Below are positions 36,201 to 44,450 of a stretch of 64,000 nucleotides of DNA, in pieces. The DNA comes from Phaeobacter inhibens DSM 16374 (GTDB taxonomy: Bacteria; Pseudomonadota; Alphaproteobacteria; Rhodobacterales; Rhodobacteraceae). The stretch's first letter is position 1. The number at the start of each line of letters is the position of its first letter. The stretch covers positions 2,232,001 to 2,296,000 of the forward strand of contig NZ_KI421498.1 in the NCBI RefSeq assembly GCF_000473105.1. The letters run 5' to 3'. Position numbers and translations under genes: made by a program. The notes under the pieces are model-generated. The model ran no database searches, was not told where the DNA came from, and saw only the letters and a list, made by a program, of their open reading frames with translations.

Positions 36201-36659
36201 TGGCCCAGTGATCACCACATCCGTGACCCGATCGCGCCACGCCCCGCGACGCACACTCGGGTCTTCGGCCTCCTCCGGCAGTGTGGTGATTCCGTCTACG
36301 GCACTCTGCACATCATCCGCTGCGCGCGCCATGTCCCAGCCCGGCTCAAAGTCCAGCGAGATGCTGGCGCGCCCCTCACGCGATGTGGCACTGGAACTTT
36401 CGACCCCGTCAACCGCCAGCAGCGCAGGTTCCAGCGCCTGCACAATGGCGCTGTCGATGTCCTCAGGCCCGGCCCCTTCCCATTCGACAGAGACTGACAC
36501 CCGGTCCACAATCACATCCGGAAAGAACTGCGCCCGCATATTGGGAATCGCCGCTGCGCCCAGCACCAGCAGCAGTACCAAAAGCAGGTTCGACAAGGTC
36601 CGGTGACGGGTAAAATAGCTCAGAACGCCGCCAGCCGAGCGGGGGAGGTTCCGCAGCAT
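33267..36659 (-). CDS. RND-family efflux permease
   Basis: A proton-driven inner-membrane exporter of 1130 residues. The first helix LSNLLLVLLLVLGAAAIP, the two large periplasmic loops, and the helix-4 proton relay GIVVDDAIVVGEHADF (near residue 405) match the HAE1/AcrB class; helix-10 to 12 blocks LGMTGIIINDSIVLVTTI and MYEGSQQAQFLKP are present. The C-terminal part carries extra helices, making it longer than AcrB (1049). Paired with the adaptor gene five bases away. Substrate unknown. Confidence 0.95.
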   Translation of the reverse strand: MLRNLPRSAGGVLSYFTRHRTLSNLLLVLLLVLGAAAIPNMRAQFFPDVIVDRVSVSVEWEGAGPEDIDSAIVQALEPALLAVDGVESSSATSREGRASISLDFEPGWDMARAADDVQSAVDGITTLPEEAEDPSVRRGAWRDRVTDVVITGPIAPRQLGLFADELVVRLFEVGVTRTTIRGIAAPQTMVEVPSASLIAHDIAMADIAAAIAAEVDANPAGDVSGANARIRTGSEKRTPEELAGIVLRTNPDGSALTVGDVATIRVEGVDRNRSYFVGDNPAMSIRVDRSDQGDAIDIQHQVEDVVEALQASLPDGVSADLIRTRAEAITGRLDILVDNGLMGLGLVLALLFLFLNARIAFWVAAGIPAAMFAAIALMYMAGLTINMISLFGLIITLGIVVDDAIVVGEHADFRARRLGEHPVAAAENAARRMAMPVFAATLTTVIAFFGLVSIGGRFGELIRDIPLTVIAVLLGSLIECFLILPNHLAHALAHSAKEHWYDLPSRVVNRGFRRLRDTLFRPLMALVVRARYVVLAAAAVILASQLALFIGGDVKWRFFNAPERGSVTGNFAMAEGATRADTLAMMQEMQRAVEALGQDYEARHGRNPVDFVMAEIGGNAGRGLAGVDAKDSDLLGGISIELIDADLRPYSSFAFVAELQDSVRRHPLAETVSFRGWRSGPGGDALDVQFSGAAVEVLKAASEDLKTAVLRYPEVSAVEDNLAYDKEELVLELTPQGRALEFTVETLGRALRARLNGIEAATYPDGPRSAAIRVELPEGELTADFLERTLMRSPAGVYLPLADIVSVTQRTGFSTVRRENGVRVISVTGDISEDDPARAQAIVTALQEEILPKIASERQVDWQLAGLSEQENEFLNDARTGLILCLTGIYLVLAWIFASWTRPLVVMAIIPFGLVGTIWGHYLWEVPLSMFTVVGLLGMTGIIINDSIVLVTTIDEYAEERGLIPSIIDGAADRLRPVMLTTLTTVLGLAPLMYEGSQQAQFLKPTVITLVYGLGFGMFLVLLVVPALVAVQADVARPFAALRRGLSSRAGDLRWLTLGLGAAQILWLALTVGYAMAVGALHPVLRAAAPELVEMDPLRAGLLLFVIGAVLLSLMTYVTARILGGRRAAI

Positions 36660-36664
36660 GACCC

Positions 36665-38155
36665 CTAGCCCCCCATCCGGGTTTCAATACGGTTGATCAG
36701 CCGCGCGGGGACCTTTGCGGCGGCCAGCTGTTCCAGCATCCGCGCCCGCACCGCCTCCGGCATCCGACTATTGCCTTCGACCATGGCGACCAGTCTGGCC
36801 CGGCGATCCTCCGACAGTTCAATCAGTTCAGCCTCCGCCGCAGCGGTGTCGCGCGGGGCGTCAGGATTGGCACCGGTAACCTCTGCGCCCTGCCGCAGTG
36901 GTCGCACTTTGATGCCCGCGCCCAGCAGAGGCGTGCGCCCGGTGACAACTTCGCGACCCTCCAGCCCTGTGCCACGCAGCAGCACATCGTCCCCCTGCCG
37001 ACGCACCAATGTCACGTCCAGCGCCTGCAGCCGGTCATCCTCTCCCAGCAGCAGCACGGTCCCGTCGGACCCCAGCGCCGATGCGGGCAGCCGGGCCACG
37101 TCGCTCACCACCGGTTCCTCAACCTCCACCGTGACAAAATCACCGGGTTTGAAACCAAGCGCCCGGTTCAGCCGGGCGTAGATCAATCGGCCGGCCAGCC
37201 CCTCACCTGCATCGCCACTGTCTCGCACCACCACGCCAGGCGCCTTCAGCGCCGCACCGGTTGCGTCCAGCGTCACCTCTACCGGCGCCGAGAGCAGCTG
37301 CCCCGCAGCGTCCAGCAGCCGGGCGTATTGTACGGTCGAAACCCGGAACGCCACATCCAGCTGCGCCGGATCCACCAGATCCGCAAGCTTTTCATTGGCC
37401 GATACCAGCCGCCCCTCAACCAGATTGACCGACTGCAAAGTTCCGTCAAAAGCGGCGATGATGGTCGTGTCGTCAAGATTGCGACGGGCCTCATCCAGCG
37501 CAATCTGCGCCCGCGCCAGCCGCGTTACCGCCTGATCAATACGCGCCTCCGCCAAGGACAGCGCCTGCCTGCGTGAGATCACCGCCTGCCGGGCCTGTGC
37601 AGCAGCCAGTTCCGCCACTTCCACTGTTGCAGCAGACCCAACACCGCGGGTTTCCAGATTTTGCTGCCGGTCCAGCGCCCGGGCCCGCAAAGTCGCCTGA
37701 TCTTCGGCTGCCGACAGCTCATCCTGCGCCAGCGCCAATCCGCGCCGGGCCTCACGGGTTTCGGCCTCCGCATCCATCATGTCCGCTTCGGCGCGCTGTA
37801 GGGCCGCCTGCGCATCGGCCGGGTCGATCTGCACAAGTAAGCTGCCCGCCGTGACGTCGCCGCCATCCTCAAACCCAGGCGCCAGCTGCACCACCCGACC
37901 CGCCGCTGCCGTGCGCAGTTCCAGCCTACGACGGCTTTCGATCCGGCCAAAGGCGGTCAGCACAGGCTGCACCGCCCCAAGCTCGGCCCGCACAACATTC
38001 ACAGCAAACACCCGCTCGCGAGCCGGTGGCGCGCGGCGCTCCTCACCCATACGGGTCTGGATCGCGGACAGGACCATCTGTACCGCCAAGAGCAGCAGCG
38101 CCGCCGTCAGCGCCGCAAGGAAAACCCCAATCACCGTTTGCCGCAAAAAACGCAT
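36665..38155 (-). CDS. RND efflux periplasmic adaptor (membrane fusion protein)
   Basis: About 496 residues linking the permease to an outer-membrane channel. The ATG at 38155 follows GAGGA and gives an N-terminal anchor helix (MRFLRQTVIGVFLAALTAAL). Then a biotinyl-lipoyl half (AAAGRVVQLAPGFEDGGDV), a long coiled-coil hairpin (residues about 125-230, rich in Ala, Glu, Arg, Gln) and the returning lipoyl half (ATIIAAFDGTLQSVNLVEG). The C terminus has a long Ala/Arg-rich extension. An outer-membrane TolC homologue is not in the window. Confidence 0.93.
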   Translation of the reverse strand: MRFLRQTVIGVFLAALTAALLLLAVQMVLSAIQTRMGEERRAPPARERVFAVNVVRAELGAVQPVLTAFGRIESRRRLELRTAAAGRVVQLAPGFEDGGDVTAGSLLVQIDPADAQAALQRAEADMMDAEAETREARRGLALAQDELSAAEDQATLRARALDRQQNLETRGVGSAATVEVAELAAAQARQAVISRRQALSLAEARIDQAVTRLARAQIALDEARRNLDDTTIIAAFDGTLQSVNLVEGRLVSANEKLADLVDPAQLDVAFRVSTVQYARLLDAAGQLLSAPVEVTLDATGAALKAPGVVVRDSGDAGEGLAGRLIYARLNRALGFKPGDFVTVEVEEPVVSDVARLPASALGSDGTVLLLGEDDRLQALDVTLVRRQGDDVLLRGTGLEGREVVTGRTPLLGAGIKVRPLRQGAEVTGANPDAPRDTAAAEAELIELSEDRRARLVAMVEGNSRMPEAVRARMLEQLAAAKVPARLINRIETRMGG

Positions 38156-38292
38156 ACTCAATTCCTCAATCGGCCAAACGAACCGGTCCACCACCGCCGC
38201 GACACACACATGCATGCACGCCGTCAGAGCCGGAGAATACCAGTTTGCACAAAGCTATACGAGGTTACACGCAGTCGCGGATCAATTCCGTC

Positions 38293-38835
38293 TCACTTGC
38301 GGCGCAAATGTTCGTCAAGTCGTGGCATGATTTCCACGAAATTGCAGGGCCGATGCCGGTAGTCGAGCTGCTTCACGAGGATTTCATCCCAGGCATCCTT
38401 ACAGGCCCCCGGGCTTCCCGGCAGCGCAAAGAGGTAGGTGCCCCCCGCAACCCCGCCCGTGGCCCGTGACTGCACGGCCGAAGTGCCGATTTTCTGCATC
38501 GACACGATGGTAAAAACAGTTCCAAACGCATCGATTTCCTTCTCGTAGACATCGCGGTGCGCTTCGACCGTGACATCGCGCCCGGTCAGACCAGTGCCTC
38601 CGGTTGAGATCACAACATCAATCTCCGGGTTGGCGACCCAGTCCCGCAGCTGGCCGGCAATTTCCTCCCGTTCATCCGGCAGGATCTTGCGATCCGCCAG
38701 CACATGTCCCGCCGTTTCCAGCCGGTCAACCAGCACCTGACCGGAGCGATCTTCAGCCAGTGACCGGCTGTCCGATACGGTCAGCACCGCAATCCGAACC
38801 GGAATGAAATCCTTGCTATTGTCGCGTTGCGCCAT
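38293..38835 (-). CDS. moaB: Molybdenum cofactor biosynthesis protein MoaB/Mog type
   Basis: A MoCF-fold protein of about 180 residues that adenylates or handles molybdopterin. Motifs: RIAVLTVSDSRSLAEDRSG (near 15), VISTGGTGLTGRDVTVEA (near 88), and FALPGSPGACKDAW (near 145). The ATG at 38835 has AAGGG 8-9 bases upstream; a start ten codons earlier is less supported. Located away from the main Moco cluster. Followed on the same strand after a gap by the RND adaptor gene, with no sign of shared function. Confidence 0.93.
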   Translation of the reverse strand: MAQRDNSKDFIPVRIAVLTVSDSRSLAEDRSGQVLVDRLETAGHVLADRKILPDEREEIAGQLRDWVANPEIDVVISTGGTGLTGRDVTVEAHRDVYEKEIDAFGTVFTIVSMQKIGTSAVQSRATGGVAGGTYLFALPGSPGACKDAWDEILVKQLDYRHRPCNFVEIMPRLDEHLRRK

Positions 38836-38911
38836 GGTCGTGGCCCTTATTTCTGATGTTTTCACAGTCTTGAAGAATGATGCCGAAGACCCCCCGAGAT
38901 TTGGGCTAGAT

Positions 38912-39673
38912 TCAGTCCGCTGTCAGCCGGGCCTTGATCTCCAGCAGATCAGCCCAGGCTGCCCGTTTCTGCGCGGGCTGGCGTAACAGATAAGCCGGGT
39001 GGAACATCGGCATGACGGGCTTGCCCTGCGCCTCCTGCCAGGTGCCGCGCATCCGGGTGATTCCGCGTTTGCCAAGCAAGGCATCACAGCTGATGTTGCC
39101 CATAGCGATCAGGATATCCGGCTTTGCCAGCGCGATATGACGCTCCAGAAAGGGCGTCATCATGGCGATTTCTGCCGGTAGGGGATCGCGGTTCTGCGGC
39201 GGCCGCCAGGGCAGCACATTAGCGATATAGACGCTGTCCTTACGAGACAGCCCGATGGCCGCCAGCATCCGGTCCAACAGCTGCCCGGCCCGGCCCACAA
39301 ACGGTTTGCCTGCAATATCCTCGTCGCGGCCGGGCGCCTCGCCCACCACCATGACGCGGGCACCGGGCTGACCATCTGCAAACACCAGATTGCGCGCGCC
39401 TTTTTTCAACTCGCAGTGTTCAAACTGCCCCAGCGCCTCATAAAGGCCCTCCAGCGACCCTGCTGCACCCGCCATCTGTCGGGCCACCTCAACCGGATCA
39501 ATGTCCCGAGGTTTCGCCGGTGCCACCTCAGCCGCCGCTGCGCCGGGTTTGGGCAGCCGCGCCTGCAATTCATAACGATTGACGGGCGCGTCACCGATCG
39601 CATCGGTCGCCCCCAATTCAATCTGCCAGGCCAAGAGCGCATGGGCGCTGTGATAATCCAATGCCGATTCCAT
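38912..39673 (-). CDS. Uracil-DNA glycosylase family protein lacking most Fe-S ligands
   Basis: 253 residues with family 4-type glycosylase motifs: [19 protein letters not shown] (near residue 110), NRDPLP and [10 protein letters not shown] (near 225). Family 4 enzymes hold a 4Fe-4S cluster with four Cys. Here only one remains ([10 protein letters not shown]); the first position is Phe, and the pair expected at NVxKCRPP and EExEAC reads NVLPWRPP and AEIAMM. So the cluster is probably absent. An extra N-terminal region of about 85 residues precedes. It may be a DNA glycosylase with altered stability or a different base specificity. Confidence 0.88.
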   Translation of the reverse strand: MESALDYHSAHALLAWQIELGATDAIGDAPVNRYELQARLPKPGAAAAEVAPAKPRDIDPVEVARQMAGAAGSLEGLYEALGQFEHCELKKGARNLVFADGQPGARVMVVGEAPGRDEDIAGKPFVGRAGQLLDRMLAAIGLSRKDSVYIANVLPWRPPQNRDPLPAEIAMMTPFLERHIALAKPDILIAMGNISCDALLGKRGITRMRGTWQEAQGKPVMPMFHPAYLLRQPAQKRAAWADLLEIKARLTAD

Positions 39674-39779
39674 ACCCCAAGCTACCCCGCCTTGCGACGG
39701 ATCAAAATACCCGCTGTGCGCACCGCTTGCCGCAGGTCACAGCCCTGCTATAAGAGCGCAAACATCGCGGAGCCTGCCC

Positions 39780-40775
39780 ATGCCCACAGCCACCTCGTCA
39801 CCTGATCCGATGGCCTTTTCTCAACGGCATCTTCTGGGCATCGAACCGCTGAAACCGCATGAAATCACCGCGATCCTTGATCTCGCGGACAGCTATGCAG
39901 AGCTGAACCGGCGTCCCGACAAACACGCCAATGCGCTGTCGGGGCTGACCCAGGTCAATATGTTCTTTGAGAACTCCACCCGCACGCAGGCCAGCTTTGA
40001 AATCGCGGGCAAGCGGTTGGGCGCGGATGTGATGAACATGGCGATGCAGGCCTCCTCAATCAAAAAGGGGGAAACCCTGATCGACACCGCGATGACGCTG
40101 AACGCGATGCACCCAGATCTTCTGGTGGTGCGCCATCCGCATTCCGGCGCCGTGGATCTCTTGGCGCAGAAGGTAAACTGCGCGGTACTGAATGCCGGCG
40201 ACGGGCGGCATGAGCACCCTACACAGGCGCTGCTGGATGCGCTGACCATCCGCCGTGCAAAAGGCCGTCTGCACCGGCTGAACATCGCAATTTGCGGTGA
40301 TGTGGCCCACTCCCGTGTGGCGCGCTCGAACCTGATCCTGTTGGGCAAGATGGAGAACCGCATCCGCCTGATTGGCCCGCCGACACTGGTGCCCGGCCAC
40401 TTTGCCGACTTCGGCGCCGAGATTTACGACGACATGCGCGAAGGCCTGAAAGACGTGGATGTGGTCATGATGCTGCGCCTCCAGAAGGAGCGTATGGATG
40501 GCGGCTTCATCCCGTCGGAGCGCGAATACTACCATCGCTACGGGCTTGATGCGGAGAAACTGGCGCTGGCCAAACCCGACGCCATCGTCATGCACCCCGG
40601 CCCAATGAACCGGGGCGTTGAAATCGACGGCACGCTTGCCGATGACATCAACCGCTCGGTCATTCAGGAACAGGTCGAAATGGGCGTCGCCGTCCGCATG
40701 GCCGCCATGGACCTTCTGGCCCGCAACCTGCGCACCAGCCGCGAGCGGGCAGCGGCGCAACCGGGCGTGGCCTGA
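39780..40775 (+). CDS. pyrB: Aspartate carbamoyltransferase catalytic subunit
   Basis: Makes carbamoyl-aspartate, the committed step of pyrimidine synthesis. 331 residues: carbamoyl-phosphate site [13 protein letters not shown] (near residue 65), [14 protein letters not shown] (near 145), then [10 protein letters not shown] (near 278). GCGGAG lies 8-9 bases before ATG 39780; an in-frame ATG at 39810 is possible. First gene of a packed rightward operon ending in plsY. No pyrI regulatory subunit gene is present; instead an inactive dihydroorotase homologue is in the operon. Confidence 0.95.
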   Translation: MPTATSSPDPMAFSQRHLLGIEPLKPHEITAILDLADSYAELNRRPDKHANALSGLTQVNMFFENSTRTQASFEIAGKRLGADVMNMAMQASSIKKGETLIDTAMTLNAMHPDLLVVRHPHSGAVDLLAQKVNCAVLNAGDGRHEHPTQALLDALTIRRAKGRLHRLNIAICGDVAHSRVARSNLILLGKMENRIRLIGPPTLVPGHFADFGAEIYDDMREGLKDVDVVMMLRLQKERMDGGFIPSEREYYHRYGLDAEKLALAKPDAIVMHPGPMNRGVEIDGTLADDINRSVIQEQVEMGVAVRMAAMDLLARNLRTSRERAAAQPGVA

Positions 40776-40778
40776 TCC

Positions 40779-41336
40779 ATGGCTGAGTTGGTTGCACAAC
40801 CCTTCAGCATCGCCGCAGGTGAGCAGAGGATGATCCATGTCTTCGACCTCGACATGCGGCCCGAACAGGCGCGTTTCCTGCGAGAACCCGGCGCGCTGGC
40901 GCAGGTTCTGGGAATTGAAGATATAGATCTGGATCACGTGGAGATCTTCCCGGTGAGCGATCTGGAGGATCTGGGGCTTGTCGGCTATCTGCGTGACGGC
41001 TGCGGTATCCCGAATGAGCAGCTGGCCTCAGACACACAGAAACTCACCGGGATTGAAGGCTATGTGCTGCTCCTGCGCTCCCGCGCGCTGCGGGGCGAGG
41101 AAACGCGTCTCACTCCGGCCCGTCAAATTCGACATATTGGCGGCTATAGTGAGGTGGGGGCGGATTGGACCAGTCTACCCAGCCACCCCGACGACACCCC
41201 CGATAGCGCCAAACTCTACTCGGCGCCACGCCCCTCCCCGCGGGAGGCCCGCTCCCGCGCGCGGCGCATCGGGGCCACGATCTTTGCGATTGTGATGGCG
41301 CTGATCCTATTCGCCGTCCTGATGCTGGCAACCTGA
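40779..41336 (+). CDS. Unknown tail-anchored protein of the pyrB operon
   Basis: 185 residues. A soluble N-terminal part of about 110 residues (FDLDMRPEQARFLREPGAL, GYLRDGCGIPNEQ, IEGYVLLLRSRAL), a Pro/Ser-rich basic linker, and one C-terminal membrane helix (ATIFAIVMALILFAVLMLA), so a tail-anchored cytoplasmic protein is likely. It starts four bases after pyrB and ends two bases before the next gene. I do not recognise the domain. Confidence 0.82.
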   Translation: MAELVAQPFSIAAGEQRMIHVFDLDMRPEQARFLREPGALAQVLGIEDIDLDHVEIFPVSDLEDLGLVGYLRDGCGIPNEQLASDTQKLTGIEGYVLLLRSRALRGEETRLTPARQIRHIGGYSEVGADWTSLPSHPDDTPDSAKLYSAPRPSPREARSRARRIGATIFAIVMALILFAVLMLAT

Positions 41337-41337
41337 G

Positions 41338-41721
41338 ATGTCCGAAACCGTCTTCCCCCCTGATCGCATGGCCTACTGGCGCAGCCACGCCTGGCTCGCT
41401 GTGATTGCCATGGTTGGTGCAATGGGCATTCTCTGGGTGATGGGAAACCCGCATGTCTGGACCGGTGCCATCGGCGGGCTGGCCGCCATTGGCCTGCGCG
41501 GCGGCTACCTCATGTCCGATGAGATGACCCGTGTTTGGAAGCTCGGCGACACCACCATCAACGGCCCCGACCAACAGACCATCCCGCTGGCCGATGTGGC
41601 CGAGCTGAACCGCCTTGGCAGTACTGTCCAGATCGTCACCCATGATGGCCACAAGTACCTGATCAAATACCAGCCCGACCCAGGCGCGACCCTCAATGCA
41701 ATTGAAAGAGCAAAGGTATGA
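41338..41721 (+). CDS. Small membrane protein of the pyrB operon (PH-like)
   Basis: 127 residues. Two N-terminal membrane helices (AWLAVIAMVGAMGILWVM and TGAIGGLAAIGLRGGYL), then a short beta-rich part (VWKLGDTTINGPDQQTIPLADVAELN, VQIVTHDGHKYLIKYQ) that reads like a bacterial PH domain strand pattern. It overlaps the next gene by four bases. Function unknown. Confidence 0.8.
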   Translation: MSETVFPPDRMAYWRSHAWLAVIAMVGAMGILWVMGNPHVWTGAIGGLAAIGLRGGYLMSDEMTRVWKLGDTTINGPDQQTIPLADVAELNRLGSTVQIVTHDGHKYLIKYQPDPGATLNAIERAKV

Positions 41722-42251
41722 GTAGCACAGACGAATGGACCGGCATCCTTGACGATGGTGAAGAAATTATCTGGCAGGGCCGACCTGATGGGGCGATTGC
41801 CTTACGTCCCGCAGCCCTGTTCAAAGCTGCTTTTGGATTGTTTTTTTCTGGCTTTGCACTGTTTTGGATGCTGGGGGCATTCAAATCGGGCGGATCCTTC
41901 TGGATGTTTGGTCTTTTACACTTCAGCGTCGGCTTAGGGATCATTTTCCACGCTGTCTTTTGGTCATCATATGTTCGCCGGAACAGCTGGTACACGCTAA
42001 CCGACCGTCGCGCGTTCATCGGAATCGGCCTGCCATTGCTTGGACGAAAGCTGCAGTCCTACCCGCTCACCGGCAGCACACCGCTAGAACTGGTTGATAG
42101 ACAGCCCGCCAGCGTATTTTTTGCCGAAAGAACCAAGCGCGGGCAGAACGGATCAACGACTGTTCCGGTTGGATTTGAGCGAATTGCGGAAGGTCGCGAG
42201 GTCTATCGCATGATGCGCGATGTTCAGGCCAGGGCGCCGGAAAGGAAATGA
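41718..42251 (+). CDS. Membrane protein of the pyrB operon with PH-like domain
   Basis: 177 residues. The start WTGILDDGEEIIWQGRPDG and the stretch WYTLTDRRAFIGIGLPLLG resemble bacterial PH-domain membrane proteins; two helices lie around residues 35-50 (AAFGLFFSGFALFWMLG) and 58-80. The stretch around 41800-41960 is visibly richer in A and T than the flanking genes. Four-base overlaps join it to both neighbours. Function unknown. Confidence 0.8.
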   Translation: MSSTDEWTGILDDGEEIIWQGRPDGAIALRPAALFKAAFGLFFSGFALFWMLGAFKSGGSFWMFGLLHFSVGLGIIFHAVFWSSYVRRNSWYTLTDRRAFIGIGLPLLGRKLQSYPLTGSTPLELVDRQPASVFFAERTKRGQNGSTTVPVGFERIAEGREVYRMMRDVQARAPERK

Positions 42252-43567
42252 CACTTATGACCACTCTCTTCACCAACGCCCGCCTGATCGACCCTGAGGC
42301 CGGAACCGACAGTATCGGCGCGGTTCTGGTGCAGAACGGGCGCATCGCGGCCGTGGATAAGAATGGCACCGGCTCTGACCAATTGTTTCGCACGCGAAAC
42401 ATTGGGGCAGAGGATGTGACCCTTATTGATTGCCGCGGCAAATGTCTGGCCCCCGGCATTGTCGATATCGGCGTGAAGGTCTGCGAGCCGGGTGAGCGCC
42501 ATAAGGAAAGCTATAAATCTGCAGGTCTCGCGGCGGCGGCGGGTGGGGTCACCACCATGGTGACACGCCCTGACACCACCCCGTCCATCGACAGTCCGGA
42601 AACGCTGGAGTTCGTGACCCGTCGCGCGCAGGCCGATGCGCCGGTGAATGTTCTGCCAATGGCCGCCCTGACCAAGGGCCGTGCAGGTCGGGAAATGACC
42701 GAGATCGGCTTTCTCATGGATGCGGGCGCGGTTGCCTTCTCCGATTGCGATCACGTGGTCGCCGACACCAAGGTCTTTTCCCGCGCGCTGTCTTATGCGC
42801 GCAGCTGCGGCGCGCTGGTCATTGCGCATCCGCAGGAGCCGGGATTGAGCAAAGGGGCTGCGGCAACCTCGGGTAAATTCGCCACTCTGCGCGGGCTGCC
42901 CGCCGTCACGGCGATGGCGGAGCGGATGGGGCTGGATCGCGATATCGCCCTATTGGAGATGACCGGCGCCAGATACCACGCCGACCAGATCACCACCGCC
43001 CGTGCCCTGCCCGCCCTGCAACGGGCAAAGGCAAACGGGCTGGACATCACCGCAGGCACGTCGATTCACCATCTGACGCTGAATGAGCTGGACGTTGCGG
43101 ACTACCGCACCTTCTTCAAGGTGAAACCGCCGTTGCGCTCCGAAGAGGACCGTCTGGCGCTGATCGAGGCACTGCGCGAGGGGCTGATTGATACGATCTC
43201 CTCCATGCACACGCCACAGGACGAGGAAAGCAAGCGCTTGCCCTTTGAAGAGGCCGCCGCCGGTGCCGTGGCGTTGGAGACACTGCTGCCTGCGGCCCTG
43301 CGGCTTTATCATGCGGAGCAGCTCGACCTGCCGACACTGTTTCGCGCGATGGCACTGAACCCGGCCAAACGTCTGGGACTGGACTGTGGCCGTCTGTCCC
43401 AAGGTGCTCCTGCTGATCTGGTGCTGTTTGATGCGGACCAGCCCTTTGTGATGGACCGGTTTGCGCTGCACTCGAAATCACAGAACACCCCCTTTGACGG
43501 GCAGCGGATGCAAGGTAGGGTGCTGGCAACCTATGTGGCCGGTGAACCGGTCTACCGGAGAGATTGA
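42248..43567 (+). CDS. pyrC: Dihydroorotase homologue, probably catalytically inactive
   Basis: 439 residues of amidohydrolase fold aligned to type I dihydroorotase: GKCLAPGIVDIGVKVCEPGE, RKSYKSA-like block, HHLTLNELD, FFKVKPPLRSEEDR and DTISSMHTPQDEESK. The metal-binding HxH after PGIVD is missing (GVK), and the catalytic Asp of the usual TDHAPH is Met (SMH). Some bacteria carry such inactive homologues (pyrC') next to pyrB, where they hold the aspartate carbamoyltransferase dodecamer together. That role fits here. It overlaps both neighbours by four bases. An active dihydroorotase must be elsewhere. Confidence 0.9.
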   Translation: MTLMTTLFTNARLIDPEAGTDSIGAVLVQNGRIAAVDKNGTGSDQLFRTRNIGAEDVTLIDCRGKCLAPGIVDIGVKVCEPGERHKESYKSAGLAAAAGGVTTMVTRPDTTPSIDSPETLEFVTRRAQADAPVNVLPMAALTKGRAGREMTEIGFLMDAGAVAFSDCDHVVADTKVFSRALSYARSCGALVIAHPQEPGLSKGAAATSGKFATLRGLPAVTAMAERMGLDRDIALLEMTGARYHADQITTARALPALQRAKANGLDITAGTSIHHLTLNELDVADYRTFFKVKPPLRSEEDRLALIEALREGLIDTISSMHTPQDEESKRLPFEEAAAGAVALETLLPAALRLYHAEQLDLPTLFRAMALNPAKRLGLDCGRLSQGAPADLVLFDADQPFVMDRFALHSKSQNTPFDGQRMQGRVLATYVAGEPVYRRD

Positions 43568-44172
43568 TGCCGCCTATTGAAACTGCCGCCCCTGTCCTGC
43601 TGCTATGGGCCGTGATTGGCTATGCACTGGGGTCTATTCCCTTTGGCCTGCTGCTGACACGGATCATGGGGTTGGGCAATCTGCGCACTATCGGATCGGG
43701 CAATATCGGCACCACCAATGTGCTGCGCACCGGCTCGAAAAAAGCCGCCGCGCTGACTCTGCTGCTGGACGGTGGCAAGGGGGCGGTCGCGGTGCTGCTG
43801 GCGCGCACGCTGGCGGGCGAAGATGCCGCACAGCTGGCGGGTCTGGCGGCTTTTCTTGGCCATTGCTACCCGATCTGGCTGAAATTTCAGGGCGGGAAAG
43901 GCGTTGCCACCTTCCTTGGCCTGATGCTGGCGCTGGCCTGGCCCGTAGGGATCGCCTGCTGCCTGACCTGGCTGGCCGCCGCCTATCTGAGCAAGATCTC
44001 CTCAATGGGGGCTTTGGTGTCTGCAGTGGCGGCCCCGCTGTGGTGCCTGCTTCTGGGCGCACCCATAACGACGGGGCTGGCCGCTCTACTGGCCGCGATC
44101 ATCCTGTGGCGGCACAAGGAAAACATCGCGCGATTGCGCATGGGCACCGAGCCCAAGATCGGACAGAAGTAG
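43564..44172 (+). CDS. plsY: Acyl-phosphate glycerol-3-phosphate acyltransferase
   Basis: The membrane enzyme that makes lysophosphatidate, the first step of phospholipid synthesis. 202 residues, about five helices. Motifs: SIPFGLLLTRIMG, then the phosphate loop GSGNIGTTNVLRTGSK (near residue 42) and KFQGGKGVATFLG (near 108). Last gene of the pyrB operon (four-base overlap), followed by a terminator. Confidence 0.95.
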   Translation: MMPPIETAAPVLLLWAVIGYALGSIPFGLLLTRIMGLGNLRTIGSGNIGTTNVLRTGSKKAAALTLLLDGGKGAVAVLLARTLAGEDAAQLAGLAAFLGHCYPIWLKFQGGKGVATFLGLMLALAWPVGIACCLTWLAAAYLSKISSMGALVSAVAAPLWCLLLGAPITTGLAALLAAIILWRHKENIARLRMGTEPKIGQK

Positions 44173-44202
44173 CCCGATATCAGCTAAACCTCTGTTTTGT
44201 AA

Positions 44203-44235
44203 AAAGCCCTCCTCCACCATGGACGAGGGCTTTTT
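44203..44235 (+). terminator. Intrinsic terminator of the pyrB-plsY operon
   Basis: AAAGCCCTC ... GAGGGCTTT with an inner TCCA/TGGA pair, one mismatch, and TTTTT. It lies 30 bases after plsY. The rest of the gap to 44450 shows nothing I can name. Confidence 0.88.
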
Positions 44236-44450
44236 CATGCTCACAGGAATGTGCCACCGCGCCTGTGCAGAGAATTTGTGCATCAACGCACATACAAAAG
44301 GAGTTGTTTTGAACGTGATCGAGGGAGTCCTCATATCGGTGTCGTGACCAAAACGGTCCAATTTTGAAGACCTGTATTTTGATGACGTAACGCTTTGATC
44401 ATTCCAACTCAGGGTGCCGAGGTACCCGCTACATCGAAAGGTTCATACCG

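Noticed and set aside
34662-36497. 611-codon rightward open frame over the RND permease
   Set aside because: Antisense shadow, extreme His/Arg/Gln content and no signal or domain.
44309-44347. 12-codon TTG-started frame after AAAGGAG in the gap before the YHS gene
   Set aside because: Too short and no conservation evidence; it could be a leader peptide but nothing supports that.
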